A stretch of DNA of 64,000 nucleotides from DATBQN01 sp963799925 (GTDB taxonomy: Bacteria > Acidobacteriota > Thermoanaerobaculia > Multivoradales > UBA5704). The stretch spans positions 2,108,001 to 2,172,000 of the forward strand of contig CAWCYZ010000002.1 of NCBI GenBank assembly GCA_963799925.1, in the 5' to 3' direction. Position 1 is the stretch's first letter, and every line of letters starts with the position of its first letter. Of the stretch, positions 8,769 through 17,444 are shown piece by piece. The notes beneath the pieces are model-generated. The model was not told where the DNA came from. It saw only the letters and a list, made by a program, of their open reading frames with translations, and did no database searches. Position numbers and translations under genes: made by a program.

Positions 8769-9947
8769 TCAGTCCATGGCTCGCCTCCGCGCTTCCGCCA
8801 CGGCGTCGATGAGAGCCGACATCCGCCGCCAGGTCTCGTCCCATGAGGAGCCGGCGAGCTGCTCGTCGACACGCTGCAGCCATACCTCCTCGTCGCCTGC
8901 CGCGAGACAGCGCTCGACCGCCGCGGCGAATTCGGGGACGCCGCGGCCGATCTCGACCAGCCCCAGCCGGCCGTAGGGCTCGACCACGTCGCGGATCGGC
9001 GTCGAGACGACGCGGCGGCCGCCGGCCAGGTACTCCGGCGTCTTGGTCGGGCTGATGAAGCGGGTGGATTCGTTGTCGGCGAAGGGGAGGAGCGCCACGT
9101 CCCAGCCGGCGAGGTAGGCGGGCAGCTCGCCATAGGGCTTCATGCCCAGGAGGTGGAGGTTGCCGCCGCGGGGGAGCGTCGTCGGGTCGATCTTCACCAC
9201 CGGGCCGAGCAGCACCAGGTGCCACTCCGGATGCGCCGCGGCGAGGCCGGCCACGAGGTCGCGGTCGAGCCGCTCGTCGATGACGCCGAAGTAGCCCAGC
9301 CGCGGGTGGGGAATCGCCGCCTGGTCCGCCGGCTCGGGCGCCTCCGGGCGGCGCGCGCGGCCGAAGTGGGCGGCGTCGATGCTGCTCGGGAAGAGCTGGA
9401 CGGCCGGGTGCCGGCGGCGCTTGGCCTCGAAGAGCGAGCTGCCGCCGGTGAAGACGAGGTCGGCGGTGGCGAGGAGCCGTTCCTCCCGCGCCAGGAGCTC
9501 CGCCGGCGCGCCGGCGAACAGGGACAGCTCGTCCATGCAGTCGTAGACGATGGCCGCCGGCTCGATCCCGTGCGTCCAGGCGAGCGCCATCGGCGTCCAG
9601 TACCAGAGGACCGGCCCAGCGCTGCCGCGCTCAGCGAGGAGCTCGGCCAGCAGGTGGGCGACCGTCCCCTCGGCCGCGGCCATGTCGGCCGCCATGCGGG
9701 ACGGCAGGTGGGGCACGACGACGGTCACCCCTTCCGGTCGCGGGCTCGCGTCGAGGCGCGGCATCGTGCCGTCGCCCCCCCAGACGGGCTCCTCGACGAA
9801 GAAGACCCGCCGCTCGCGGGCGGCGCGCGCCATGAGGTGCTGGGGGCGCTGGTAGACGAAATCCCATCGCAGATGCGAGAGGGCGACGAGGTCGGGCTTG
9901 CCGCCCGGCTCCCCCAGGGCGGCCGCGAGACCTCTAGCCAGCGACAA
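8769..9947 (-). CDS. Glycosyltransferase (GT-B, TuaH-like)
   Basis: A 392-residue GT-B fold enzyme. The N-terminal half has the HLRWDFVYQRPQHLMARAA motif common to this glycosyltransferase group, then YDCMDELS and GGSSLFEAK; the C-terminal half has RLGYFGVIDERLD and the donor-binding STRFISPTKTPEYLAGG with the acidic residue pattern of GT4-like enzymes. I place the start at the TTG at 9947, which is preceded by GGAGG at 6-nt spacing. Its start overlaps the end of the upstream hydrolase gene by 14 bp, so the genes are translationally coupled. Donor could be UDP-Galf given the adjacent glf, but that is inference. Confidence 0.85.
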   Translation of the reverse strand: MSLARGLAAALGEPGGKPDLVALSHLRWDFVYQRPQHLMARAARERRVFFVEEPVWGGDGTMPRLDASPRPEGVTVVVPHLPSRMAADMAAAEGTVAHLLAELLAERGSAGPVLWYWTPMALAWTHGIEPAAIVYDCMDELSLFAGAPAELLAREERLLATADLVFTGGSSLFEAKRRRHPAVQLFPSSIDAAHFGRARRPEAPEPADQAAIPHPRLGYFGVIDERLDRDLVAGLAAAHPEWHLVLLGPVVKIDPTTLPRGGNLHLLGMKPYGELPAYLAGWDVALLPFADNESTRFISPTKTPEYLAGGRRVVSTPIRDVVEPYGRLGLVEIGRGVPEFAAAVERCLAAGDEEVWLQRVDEQLAGSSWDETWRRMSALIDAVAEARRRAMD

Positions 9948-11133
9948 GGGCAGCCTCCTCCTCGGTGCGATAGGCGGCGAGCGAGCCCGGGAGCATCGTC
10001 GCCTCCCCGCCGGACGGCTCCCGGCGCGCGAAGAGAGCGCGCTGCCGCGCCAGCTCGCGGGCGAGGGGCGGGTGCGGCTCCCGCTCGCCGTTCTCGTCGG
10101 CGTAACCCCAGAGGCCGGTCGGGCAATGGCGCTCGTCGTCCCAGCCCGGGTAGTCGAGGATGGGGTAGAGGCAGATGCCCTCGACCGGCACGCCCTGCTC
10201 CATCGCCGCCCGCACCTCGGCGCCGACGTAGGCGAGCCAGCCGGCCCGCGCGTCGCCCTCGTCGCCGGTCTCGGCGAGGAGGAGCGGGCGGCGGTAGCGC
10301 GCGTGGACCTCGGCCAGGAGCTCGCGGAGGGGGCGGTAGAGCGGCTCGCCCCGGCTCACTTTCGGACCGTCGAGGACCCACTGGTTTCGCGGGTAGTAGT
10401 TGACGCCGACGAGATCGAGGAAGCGCTCGTCGCCGCCGAGCTGCGGCCAGAGCCGGCCGGCGAGCATCTCGAACGTCTCGTACTGCGCCAGGCGGTTCCC
10501 CTCGGCCGCGGCGCGCCGGCGCGGCCGGGCGGGGTCGGGCACGATGTGGATGAGCGGCTCGGCATGGAGGATGCGCGCCCGCGGCTCGACCTGCCACACG
10601 GCGTCGATCGCGGCGAGGGCGGCGCGCACGAGCTGCGTTTTGAGCTCCAGGCCGCGCCGCCGGGCGAAGGGGTTCAGGTAGCCCACCTCGCCGCCGCCCC
10701 AGGACCAGAAGGAGATCTCGTTGACCGGCGTGTAGATCGGCGGCTCGTCGGTCTCGGCGGCCACCAGCCGCGCCACGGCATGGGCATAGTCGGCCAGGCG
10801 GTCGACGAACTCCGGTTTCCAGATATCGACGCCGTCCGGCCAGCCGTAGTGGCAGAGGTCCCAGATCACCTGGACGCCGGCGTCACGGGCGGCGCGGATA
10901 CGGGGCAGAAGGGCGGAGAGGTCGAGCGTGCGGCCGCTCGCCGCGCGCGGCCAGCCGGTGCCGTCGCGGGCGGTGGCGATCCCCAGGCCGCGCAGGCGGC
11001 GGTAGTCGGCCGCGGCGAAGCGGTCGTGCCCGGTGCTGGCGACGAGGTCCAGCCTCCGGCCGTCGGCGAGCCGATGGCACGAGCTCTCGAAGCCGGCGAT
11101 CCAGAAACTCTTGAGCAGAGCCACTCGCGTCAC
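9934..11133 (-). CDS. GH-A clan glycoside hydrolase (beta-glucosidase-like)
   Basis: The 399-residue protein has a TIM-barrel hydrolase pattern: DLCHYGWPDGVDIWKPEF, the acid/base motif TPVNEISFWSWGGG near residue 150, FLDLVGVNYYPRNQWVLDG, and the nucleophile strand LLLAETGDEGDARAGWL. It has no signal peptide, so it is probably cytosolic. I favour the GTG at 11133 because GGAGGAAGG lies directly upstream; an ATG at 11178 gives 15 more residues without a ribosome site. Similar proteins sit next to glycosyltransferases in other genomes. Substrate is unknown; it may trim or recycle a glycan intermediate. Confidence 0.75.
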   Translation of the reverse strand: MTRVALLKSFWIAGFESSCHRLADGRRLDLVASTGHDRFAAADYRRLRGLGIATARDGTGWPRAASGRTLDLSALLPRIRAARDAGVQVIWDLCHYGWPDGVDIWKPEFVDRLADYAHAVARLVAAETDEPPIYTPVNEISFWSWGGGEVGYLNPFARRRGLELKTQLVRAALAAIDAVWQVEPRARILHAEPLIHIVPDPARPRRRAAAEGNRLAQYETFEMLAGRLWPQLGGDERFLDLVGVNYYPRNQWVLDGPKVSRGEPLYRPLRELLAEVHARYRRPLLLAETGDEGDARAGWLAYVGAEVRAAMEQGVPVEGICLYPILDYPGWDDERHCPTGLWGYADENGEREPHPPLARELARQRALFARREPSGGEATMLPGSLAAYRTEEEAALVAG

Positions 11134-11499
11134 CCCTTCCTCCGCATGCCCGGCAGGAGTCTGCAATAGTGGCGCCACGTATTATGGAAGACTCGGGAGA
11201 AGCCGCCGAACGCTGGACGGCGAGCGCCGGGAAGCGAGAGCTAAACGCTTCCAGCCTCTCGATTTGCGGTGGAGATCGCCGCGGCTGCCGGTGCCCCGCG
11301 CCGCTTGGGATCCAGCGTTCTCCCCGCGTCTTACGTCTCGTTAGGGATAATTTATGCCCGGCTCCGGGAATCGGGTATCGGCGGCGTATCCAGAGCTTTT
11401 GTCACGCTTTAAAGGATAGCCTGGACTCCAAGTAGATAGAGGCAGGCGCCAACGTCCGTCTTGGCCGCGCAGACGTCCTGCCCGGGAGAGGATAGAACC
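11134..11499. other. Divergent intergenic region
   Basis: These 366 bases separate the minus-strand hydrolase gene from the plus-strand secreted-peptide gene, and should hold promoters for both. It is clearly less GC-rich in its right half (a TAGGGATAATTTATG segment near 11342 and TTTTGTCACGCTTTAAAGGA near 11397). I do not see a clean -35/-10 pair with proper spacing, and no convincing gene on either strand. Confidence 0.5.
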
Positions 11500-11701
11500 A
11501 TGCCCCGCACCACGTTCCGCCGCGTCACCGCCGCTGCCCTGCTCACGCTCGCTCTCGCCACCTCGGCCGCCGCCGTTCCGCTCGGCGCTGGGCGTGAGCG
11601 CACGCCCAGCTCGCCAGCCGGCGAGCTTCTGGACGGTGTTTCTCCACCTGATCGGCGCCTCGGGAGGAACTTTCGACCCGAACGGCTGGAAATTGAGGTA
11701 A
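11500..11701 (+). CDS. Small secreted peptide with Asp-Pro-Asn-Gly motif (one apparent extra base)
   Basis: An ATG at 11500 gives a clear signal peptide (TFRRVTAAALLTLALATSAA). After about residue 30 the sensible frame moves by +1 (extra base near 11585-11590) to read ASFWTVFLHLIGASGGTFDP, ending NGWKLR and TAA at 11699-11701. The length of 202 bp is 67 codons plus one base, consistent with a single extra base. The pattern signal peptide, aromatic helix, then Asp-Pro-Asn-Gly resembles small secreted peptides I recall from Acidobacteriota; no function is known. It is followed by its own terminator and then a CxxC/TPR gene. The call rests on the frame correction. Confidence 0.5.
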
Positions 11702-11748
11702 CCCGCGGGCGGGTCCCCCTCTCGTCCTCTCGCAGACCTCGAAGGAGA

Positions 11749-11785
11749 ACACCAGCTCTTTTCGGGGCTGGTGTCCCTTTTCTTG
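11749..11785 (+). terminator. Intrinsic terminator after the small peptide gene
   Basis: A perfect 8-bp stem, ACACCAGC (11749-11756) with GCTGGTGT (11767-11774), a 10-nt loop, then CCCTTTTCTT. The stem ends in a T-rich run as expected of a Rho-independent terminator. It would separate most transcripts of the peptide gene from the downstream TPR gene. Confidence 0.75.
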
Positions 11786-11886
11786 CAGTTTCGGCAACTG
11801 TATTCAGTGGAGGCCTGTTCCGCCTCCTATCGGTTGCCTCGCGCCCGGCCTGGAGCGGGCGCGTGATTTGGAGTGAGGAGGAGAGG

Positions 11887-13245
11887 ATGAGCTACCACCC
11901 CGGCCGTCAGGCCCTCGAGAGGTTCGCGCGCGGCGAGGTCTTCCGTCACGAGGCGAAGAGGATCGTCGAGCACCTGCGTTCCGGGTGCCGGACCTGCCAG
12001 CGCCAGCTCGACGGCCTGCTGCCCCTGGCGGATGAGCCTGGGCTCGATCGCCCCGCGTCGGGCCTGCCGGGGATCGGGGAGGTGGGCGGCTCATGGCCGC
12101 GCCTGGACCTCCAGCGCCTCAAGAGTCAGCTGGCGCGGATCCAGGCCGAGCGCCGGGAGGCCCCGGCGCTGGTCGACGGCCTGCTCGCCCTGTCGGCGAG
12201 CGAGCGCCAGGCGGTCCTCCGCACGGACCGGCGATACTGGACCCTCGCCGTCTGCGACGGGCTGATCGACTGCAGCTTTCGAGCTGGGTTCGATGATCCC
12301 GCGCCGGCCGTCGCGCTCGCCGAGCTGGCGATCGAGCTCGCCGAACGGGTCGATGCGGCGACGTACGGCCGCTCGGTGGTCTGCGATCTCAAGGGGCGCG
12401 CCTGGAGCTTCCTGGGCAATGCCCGCCGGGTGAGCTCCGACCGGCGCGGCGCGGAGGAGGCGCTCCGCGTCGCCCAGAGCCTGCTCGACGAGGGCTCCGC
12501 CGATCCCCTCGAGCAGGCGCGGATCCTCGACTTCAAGGCCTCGCTCGCCGCCGACCGCGGCCACTTCGACGAGGCGGTCGAGCTCCTCGACATGGTCATC
12601 GACATCTACGGCGAGATCAACGAGCCGCATCGCATGGGGCGGGCGCTGCTGAGCAAGGGGGTCGTCGTCGGGCACCAGGGCGATCCGGCGGCGGCGGCCG
12701 ATCTCATCGAGAGGAGCCTGGCTCGCCTCGACCGGGATGGCGAGCCGCGGCTGCTCCTCTGGGCGAACCACAACCTCGCCTGGTTCATCGACGACGCCGG
12801 GCGTCACGCCGAGGCGCTGGCGCAGCTCGAGAGCTTCGCCCACCTCTACGACGAGTTCCCCGACGCTGCGGCGCATGCTCGCCGGCTCTGGCTCGTGGGG
12901 CGCATCGCGGCCGGCCTGGAGCGATTCGAAGAGGCCGAGGCGGCGCTGCGCGAGGTCCAGCGGTGGTTCATGGCCGAGGGGGATTCCTACGACGCCGCGG
13001 TGGTGACGATGGACCTGGCGGCGCTGCTGCTGCACCTCGGCAGAAACCCCGAGGTCGCGGTCCTCGCCGCCGAGACGTTCCCCATCCTGGTGGCGCAGGA
13101 GGTCCAGCACCACGCGCTGGCCGCCCTGGTCGCCTTCACCCACGCCGTCGAGACGGATTGCGCGACGCCGAGGCTGGCGCGGGACATCGCCAATTTCCTC
13201 CTGCGGGCGAGCCACAACCCCCGCCTGCAGTTCCAGGCTCACTGA
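11887..13245 (+). CDS. CxxC-motif and TPR-repeat protein
   Basis: The 452-residue protein starts MSYHPGRQALERFARGE, with GGAGGAG about 6 nt before the ATG. Residues about 1-45 hold HLRSGCRTCQRQLDGLLPL, like the zinc-binding N-terminus (HxxxCxxC) of anti-sigma factors. The rest is helical and TPR-like (residues about 120-450, for example GRAWSFLGNARRVSSDRRGA and ARRLWLVGRIAAGLERFEEA). No membrane segment or enzyme motif is seen. It may be a regulatory scaffold, perhaps connected to the secreted peptide just upstream, but that is inference from position. Confidence 0.65.
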   Translation: MSYHPGRQALERFARGEVFRHEAKRIVEHLRSGCRTCQRQLDGLLPLADEPGLDRPASGLPGIGEVGGSWPRLDLQRLKSQLARIQAERREAPALVDGLLALSASERQAVLRTDRRYWTLAVCDGLIDCSFRAGFDDPAPAVALAELAIELAERVDAATYGRSVVCDLKGRAWSFLGNARRVSSDRRGAEEALRVAQSLLDEGSADPLEQARILDFKASLAADRGHFDEAVELLDMVIDIYGEINEPHRMGRALLSKGVVVGHQGDPAAAADLIERSLARLDRDGEPRLLLWANHNLAWFIDDAGRHAEALAQLESFAHLYDEFPDAAAHARRLWLVGRIAAGLERFEEAEAALREVQRWFMAEGDSYDAAVVTMDLAALLLHLGRNPEVAVLAAETFPILVAQEVQHHALAALVAFTHAVETDCATPRLARDIANFLLRASHNPRLQFQAH

Positions 13246-13336
13246 GCCGCCGGTCTCGCGCCTGGACGCCGTTGCCGCTATCCTTGGCGGCGCCGCGGCG
13301 ATCTGGGCCCTCGTTCTCGGCCGGCCGCCCCACCTC

Positions 13337-14161
13337 ATGCGTCCGATCCGCTTCCTCAAGTACTACGACAAGGGCTCGACGGTCATGGGCGCCGACCAGG
13401 TGAGCGCCGGCCTCGTCGGGCGCGGCGTCGACTCGGCGACGATCTATCCCCGCGATCTGGCGCGGTTGCGGGGAGCGATCGTCGTCGCCATCAAGACCTC
13501 CCGCTGGTGGGACCTGCTGCGCGCGCGGCGGCAGGGGAACCGGACCGTCCTCGACGTCCAGGACACTGTCGTGTTCAAGCGGAAGATCAAGAACCTCAGT
13601 CTCTTCGACGGCCTGATCTTCAAGAACGAGCGGCAGCTCGCCGACTTCGGGCGGCCGGCCCTCGCCGGCGGTCGCGACGGCGTGATCTATCACCAGTGGG
13701 ACCCGCGCTACCGCCCGACCGCCGCCGCCGGCCGGCCGTTCGCCATCGCCTACCTGGGCGACCGCCGCTCGTTCGCCCTCTGCGACCAGATCCCCGGCGT
13801 CGTCTGCTGCTCGAGCGACTACTTCCGCCGCGCCCTCGAGTTCAACTGCCATCTGTCGATCCGCGGCGACGAGCGCGAGGTGCTCTACAAACCGAACTGC
13901 AAGATCTCGACGGCCGCCGCCTGCGAGGTCAACCTGGTGACGACCCGCGACGCGAGCGCCGTCGAGCTGCTGGGGGAGGACTATCCCTACTACACGGCGG
14001 CCGACCTGCCGAGCATCCTGGCGACCATCGAGCGGGCGCGCCGCGACTTCCACGGCGCGACCTGGGAGCGGGGGCTCGCGGCGATGCGGCGGGTGCGCGA
14101 GCGGACCGGCATGGACCGCATCCTCGACGACTATCTCGCCTATTTCGAGCGATTCGACTGA
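13337..14161 (+). CDS. Glycosyltransferase-like protein of unknown function
   Basis: 274 residues, soluble. The N-terminus, RFLKYYDKGSTVMGADQVSA, and the alternation of short hydrophobic strands (IVVAIKTSRWW, FDGLIFKNERQLADF, GVVCCSSDYFRRALEF) suggest the GT-B-like fold seen in poorly characterised surface-polysaccharide proteins. There is no classic donor motif and the enzyme class is not certain. A VNLVTTRDASAVELLGEDYP segment near residue 200 could be the nucleotide-binding end. It lies 91 bp after the TPR gene and 20 bp before the osmC-like gene. Confidence 0.5.
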   Translation: MRPIRFLKYYDKGSTVMGADQVSAGLVGRGVDSATIYPRDLARLRGAIVVAIKTSRWWDLLRARRQGNRTVLDVQDTVVFKRKIKNLSLFDGLIFKNERQLADFGRPALAGGRDGVIYHQWDPRYRPTAAAGRPFAIAYLGDRRSFALCDQIPGVVCCSSDYFRRALEFNCHLSIRGDEREVLYKPNCKISTAAACEVNLVTTRDASAVELLGEDYPYYTAADLPSILATIERARRDFHGATWERGLAAMRRVRERTGMDRILDDYLAYFERFD

Positions 14162-14181
14162 AACCAAGGAGGGGCGACCCG

Positions 14182-14610
14182 ATGAGCGTGGAGATCACCG
14201 GCAGGTACACCGGCAGACTGGGAACGGAGCTGCGCCATGGCCCCTCGGGGACGCTGCTGCGCACCGCGGCGCCCCTCGACAACCAGGGAGACGGCAGCTC
14301 GTTCTCGCCCACCGACCTGGTGGCGGCGGCCTTCGCCTCCTGCATCGTCACCACCATGGCGATCGTCGCCGAGCGCGAGGGGATCGCCTTCGAGGACGTC
14401 ACCTTCCGGGTGGAGAAGCACATGATCGCCCAGCCGCGGCGGATCGGAGCGCTGCCGGTCGTCATCCACATGCCGGCCGGGCTCACCCCCGAGCAGCGCC
14501 AGAAGCTCGAGCGCACCGCCCACGCCTGCCCCGTCCACAAGAGCCTGCTCGAGAACCTCGACAAGACGGTGACCTTCGTCTATCCGGCGTCCGCCGCTCC
14601 GGAAGGATGA
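14182..14610 (+). CDS. OsmC family peroxiredoxin-like protein
   Basis: OsmC/Ohr proteins reduce organic hydroperoxides with a Cys pair. The 142 residues contain SSFSPTDLVAAAFASCIVTT with the first Cys near residue 55 and RTAHACPVHKSLLENL with the second near residue 116, both in the expected positions. The start ATG has AAGGAGGGG upstream. The protein belongs to the OsmC-like branch; physiological substrate cannot be told from sequence. It is convergent with the SprT-like gene. Confidence 0.88.
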   Translation: MSVEITGRYTGRLGTELRHGPSGTLLRTAAPLDNQGDGSSFSPTDLVAAAFASCIVTTMAIVAEREGIAFEDVTFRVEKHMIAQPRRIGALPVVIHMPAGLTPEQRQKLERTAHACPVHKSLLENLDKTVTFVYPASAAPEG

Positions 14611-14626
14611 GCGGGTAGGCAACGTT

Positions 14627-14645
14627 GCCACCGACCTGTGGTGGC
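14627..14645. terminator. Hairpin between convergent genes
   Basis: GCCACC (14627-14632) pairs with GGTGGC (14640-14645) over a 7-nt loop, in the gap between the osmC-like gene and the SprT-like gene. No T-run follows on either strand, so termination is possible but not well supported. Confidence 0.3.
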
Positions 14646-14670
14646 GGGGTTCTGGGTGGGCGGAGCTTCG

Positions 14671-15584
14671 CTAGAGGCCGGCGGCGGCGCGGAGCAGCTC
14701 GGGGAGGTGCTTCTCGATCCAGCGCTCGGCGCGGTCGAGGAGGGGATAGAGCCGCTCGTTGCGGCGGAACTCCGGCGTATGCACGTAGCGCCGCCCGTTG
14801 CGCACGACCGGCGGCAGCGCGGCGTGGAGGAGCTCGTGGTAGACGACCGCCTCCACCACGTACTGCGGCACCCGCCCGTGGTCGAGGGCGCGGTGGACGC
14901 GGATCAGGTTGTCCTCGTAGGAGTAGCTCCCGAGCTGGATGGTCGATTTCCGCGCCCGCCGCCCGCGGCAGCGGTGGCTGACCGTCCCCCCCGCCTTGCC
15001 CCAGGTGATGTCCACCTTGAGCCGGCCGGCGAAGAAATCGCGGTTGAGCTGGTCGCGCAGCACGCGCAGATCGAGGGTTTCCCCGAGCGGATCGAGGGGC
15101 GGCCGGAGGTGCGGCTGGACCGGCGCCGCGACCCGCTGGCGGGTGAAGTGCTCGCGGATGACGGCGAGCGCCTCGCGGGCGCGGTCGCTCCCCTTGCGGC
15201 TCTCGACGAACTCCGCCACCGCGCGCAGCACCGGCTCGGGGGCTTCGGCGAAGGAGCGGTGGATGCGCAGCGCGATCGGCTCGCCCGGACGCGCATTCTT
15301 GACCGTCAGGATGGTCCGGCGGTTGTCGGTCAGGGTGAGCGAGGACAGCCTGCCCTTGGTGAGGCGGGAGAGGCGCCGCAGGAGCTCGGCCTGCGGGTTC
15401 CGCGCCGGACCCTCGCGCCGCGGCAGGGGCGGCGGCGGCGGGCGGGCCGCTCGTGCGCCGGCGCCGGCCGCGGGCCGAAGAGGTCGAGCTGGACGGGGAA
15501 GCGGGGGTCGCGCGCCCCCGCGCCCCGCGGGCGGCGGAGGGCGCGGCGGGGGTCGCGCGGCAGCGCCTGGGTCGACGTCCTCAC
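14671..15584 (-). CDS. SprT-like zinc metallopeptidase (one apparent missing base)
   Basis: The C-terminal 200 residues are a SprT-like protease: YHELLHAALP gives the HExxH zinc site and HTPEF supplies a further His, with KSTIQLGSYSYEDNLIRVHR before it. The N-terminus starts at a GTG at 15584 (GGAGG 5 nt upstream) and reads PVQLDLFGPRPA in one frame, then continues in another as LPRREGPARNPQAELLRRL. The change falls in a G/C-rich run between about 15425 and 15475 and equals one missing base; adding it gives 305 codons. SprT-like proteins resemble the DNA-protein crosslink proteases, but the bacterial substrate is unknown. Confidence 0.7.
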
Positions 15585-15923
15585 CCGGCCTCCGGCGATG
15601 GGAAGGGGGGCGAGGGACGGTCCGCGAGCGAGCGGAATTCCGGCAAAAGGTACCTCCGCGGGGATGGTTCCGTGGGGCGCGAGCGCGTCGGCCTGCGCCT
15701 GCCCGGCCCGTGATGGACTCTAGCACAGCGGCAGAGAGGCGCTGCACCCGGCCGCTCGGCCCGTCTGGTTTCCTCCCTTCTCGAAGTGGAGCCGACCCAG
15801 GCTCGACAGGACGTCGAGACAGGCTGGAGAGTGGTCAAGCTGGCTCCCGTCCCTCAATTTATGGAGTGGAGTGGAGATTTCGCTGTTTTTCGTCTCCGAG
15901 GTGACAATCCGCGCAGGCTCGGC
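15585..15923. other. Intergenic region between two minus-strand genes
   Basis: These 339 bases lie upstream of the SprT-like gene and downstream of the MBL-fold gene. They should contain the promoter of the protease gene. I see no protein with believable composition, no tRNA and no strong hairpin. The part from 15840 to 15900 is lower in G+C than its surroundings. Confidence 0.5.
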
Positions 15924-16877
15924 TCACGGCATCGGCCAGCGCTCGCCGATGGCGAGGGTATGGACCCGCTCGGGGTCCCCTCCCCCGGCGGCGACCTCGC
16001 GGGCGAGCACGCGGGGAGCCAGGTCGACCGGCTCGTCGGTGAGGTCGAAGACCCCCCAGTGCATCGGCAGCAGGTGGGCGGCCCCGAGGTCGCGGAAGGC
16101 ACGGAGGGCCTCGGCGGGGTCCATGTGCTGGAGCCGCATGAACCAGCGCGGCTCGTAGGCGCCGATGGGCAGCAGGGCGACATCGATCGGGGCGAGCCGC
16201 CGCCCGATCTCGGCGAAGCCCGCGAAATAGCCGGAGTCGCCCCCGAAGTAGATCCGGCGGGAACCCGAGTCGAGGAGCCACGAGCACCAGAGGGTCGAGT
16301 TGCGGGCGGCGTCGAGCCGGTTCGACCAGTGCTGGGCGGGCAGGCAGGTCAGGGTCCAGCGCCCGTGGCGGACGCTCTGCCACCAGTCGACCTCGACGAC
16401 CGGCCCCGCGTTGCGGCCGCGGAACCAGCGCCCGAGCCCCAGCGGCACGAACCAGGGGATCGCCGGCAGGTGGGCGACCGTCCAGGAATCCAGGTGGTCG
16501 TAGTGGTTGTGCGAGAGGACGGCGAAGGCGTGGGGCGGCACGGCGGCGAGCGGCACCCCGGGCGGGCTCAGCCGCGGCGGCAGGAGGGCGCGGGCCCCCC
16601 AATGGGGGTCGGTCAAGAGGACGTCCGCGCCGTCCTGGAGGGCGAAGCTCGCGTGTCCCACCCAGGTGATCGAGGGCGGCTCGCCGGCGGCGGCGAGATA
16701 GCGGCCGTCGTTCGCGACCACCGGCACCCGCGGCGGCGGGTGGCGGCCGTACGGATTCCTGCCGAGCTTCCAGCGCAGGAGGTCGCCGAGCCCGCGCGTC
16801 TCCGGCGTCCACGGGTTGAAGAACCGCCCGCCCGCCTGGTGCGGGGCCCGGAGGAGGCCGGGATCGCCCAGGCTCAA
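15924..16877 (-). CDS. MBL-fold metallo-hydrolase (UlaG/NAPE-PLD-like)
   Basis: 317 residues of metallo-beta-lactamase fold: ITWVGHASFALQDG, the zinc motif LSHNHYDHLDSW, FVPLGLGRWF, CLPAQHWSNR, IYFGGDSGYF and a last His in LPMHWGVFDLT. This arrangement is that of the NAPE-hydrolysing phospholipase D and UlaG-like group, acting on phosphodiester or lactone substrates. I place the start at the TTG at 16877, which overlaps the upstream stop as TTGA; no ATG precedes the first conserved block in this frame. Substrate is unknown. It forms an operon with the DUF1499 gene. Confidence 0.82.
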   Translation of the reverse strand: MSLGDPGLLRAPHQAGGRFFNPWTPETRGLGDLLRWKLGRNPYGRHPPPRVPVVANDGRYLAAAGEPPSITWVGHASFALQDGADVLLTDPHWGARALLPPRLSPPGVPLAAVPPHAFAVLSHNHYDHLDSWTVAHLPAIPWFVPLGLGRWFRGRNAGPVVEVDWWQSVRHGRWTLTCLPAQHWSNRLDAARNSTLWCSWLLDSGSRRIYFGGDSGYFAGFAEIGRRLAPIDVALLPIGAYEPRWFMRLQHMDPAEALRAFRDLGAAHLLPMHWGVFDLTDEPVDLAPRVLAREVAAGGGDPERVHTLAIGERWPMP

Positions 16878-17284
16878 CGCCTGCTCGCGGCGGGCTCGCC
16901 GCCCAGGAAGCCGCGGCGGATCGCCGCCATCCGCTCCCGGTTGACGCCGAAGTCCGAGCGGCCGAGGCGCGAGGCGGAGCGGAAGTGGAGCCGGCCCGCC
17001 GCGTCGTCGAAGGCGAACTCCAGGTCGTCGACGAAGCGGAAGACCGCCGAGCGGACCTCGGCGCGGAGGTAGCCGCCGCCCTCGAGGTCGTCCTCGACGA
17101 TCCGCGTCCGCGGCAGCTCCCGGAGGAGCGCCCGGAGCCGGGCCCGCGCTGCCGCGGGGTCGCGGTAGGGGAACGGCTCCATCCGCTGGCCGGGCCGGCC
17201 GCCTTCGCCGCTCGCGACGCAGTTGGGGGTCCGCGGACAGGGCCGCAGGCGGGCGGCGGGGCTGGACGAGCGCGGTCTGGGCAC
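16874..17284 (-). CDS. DUF1499 domain-containing protein
   Basis: 136 residues with the DUF1499 hallmark CPRTPNCVAS near the N-terminus, then LPRTRIVEDDLEGGGYLRAE, FVDDLEFAFDD and the C-terminal SASRLGRSDFGVNRERMAAI. The reading starts at a GTG at 17284; the true start must lie before the PNCVAS motif. The stop overlaps the TTG of the MBL-fold gene by 4 bp. The family has no established function; members are often periplasmic or membrane-attached, but no clear signal peptide is visible here. Confidence 0.78.
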   Translation of the reverse strand: MPRPRSSSPAARLRPCPRTPNCVASGEGGRPGQRMEPFPYRDPAAARARLRALLRELPRTRIVEDDLEGGGYLRAEVRSAVFRFVDDLEFAFDDAAGRLHFRSASRLGRSDFGVNRERMAAIRRGFLGGEPAASRR

Positions 17285-17444
17285 GTTCGGGGCTCCGGGG
17301 AAGCGGGACGCCGGCGCCGCCGGACGCGAGCGGGGGCCTCCCGGCGTGCTCTATTATGTACGGCGCCGCCGCGGGTCGAGCCCCGCACCCCGAATCCATC
17401 CCTGCACCCAGGAAGCCATTCGAGCGAAGCGAGGCGCGATCCCC

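Noticed and set aside
11397..11427. A -35/-10 promoter (TTGTCA with TAGCCT) before the small peptide gene
   Set aside because: The spacing is only 12 bases, too short for sigma-70; no better pair could be placed, so no promoter is claimed there.
15859..15923. A CxxCH haem-binding motif (CADCH) just beyond the MBL-fold gene stop
   Set aside because: It falls in intergenic DNA in a frame with no start, signal peptide or second motif; chance occurrence.
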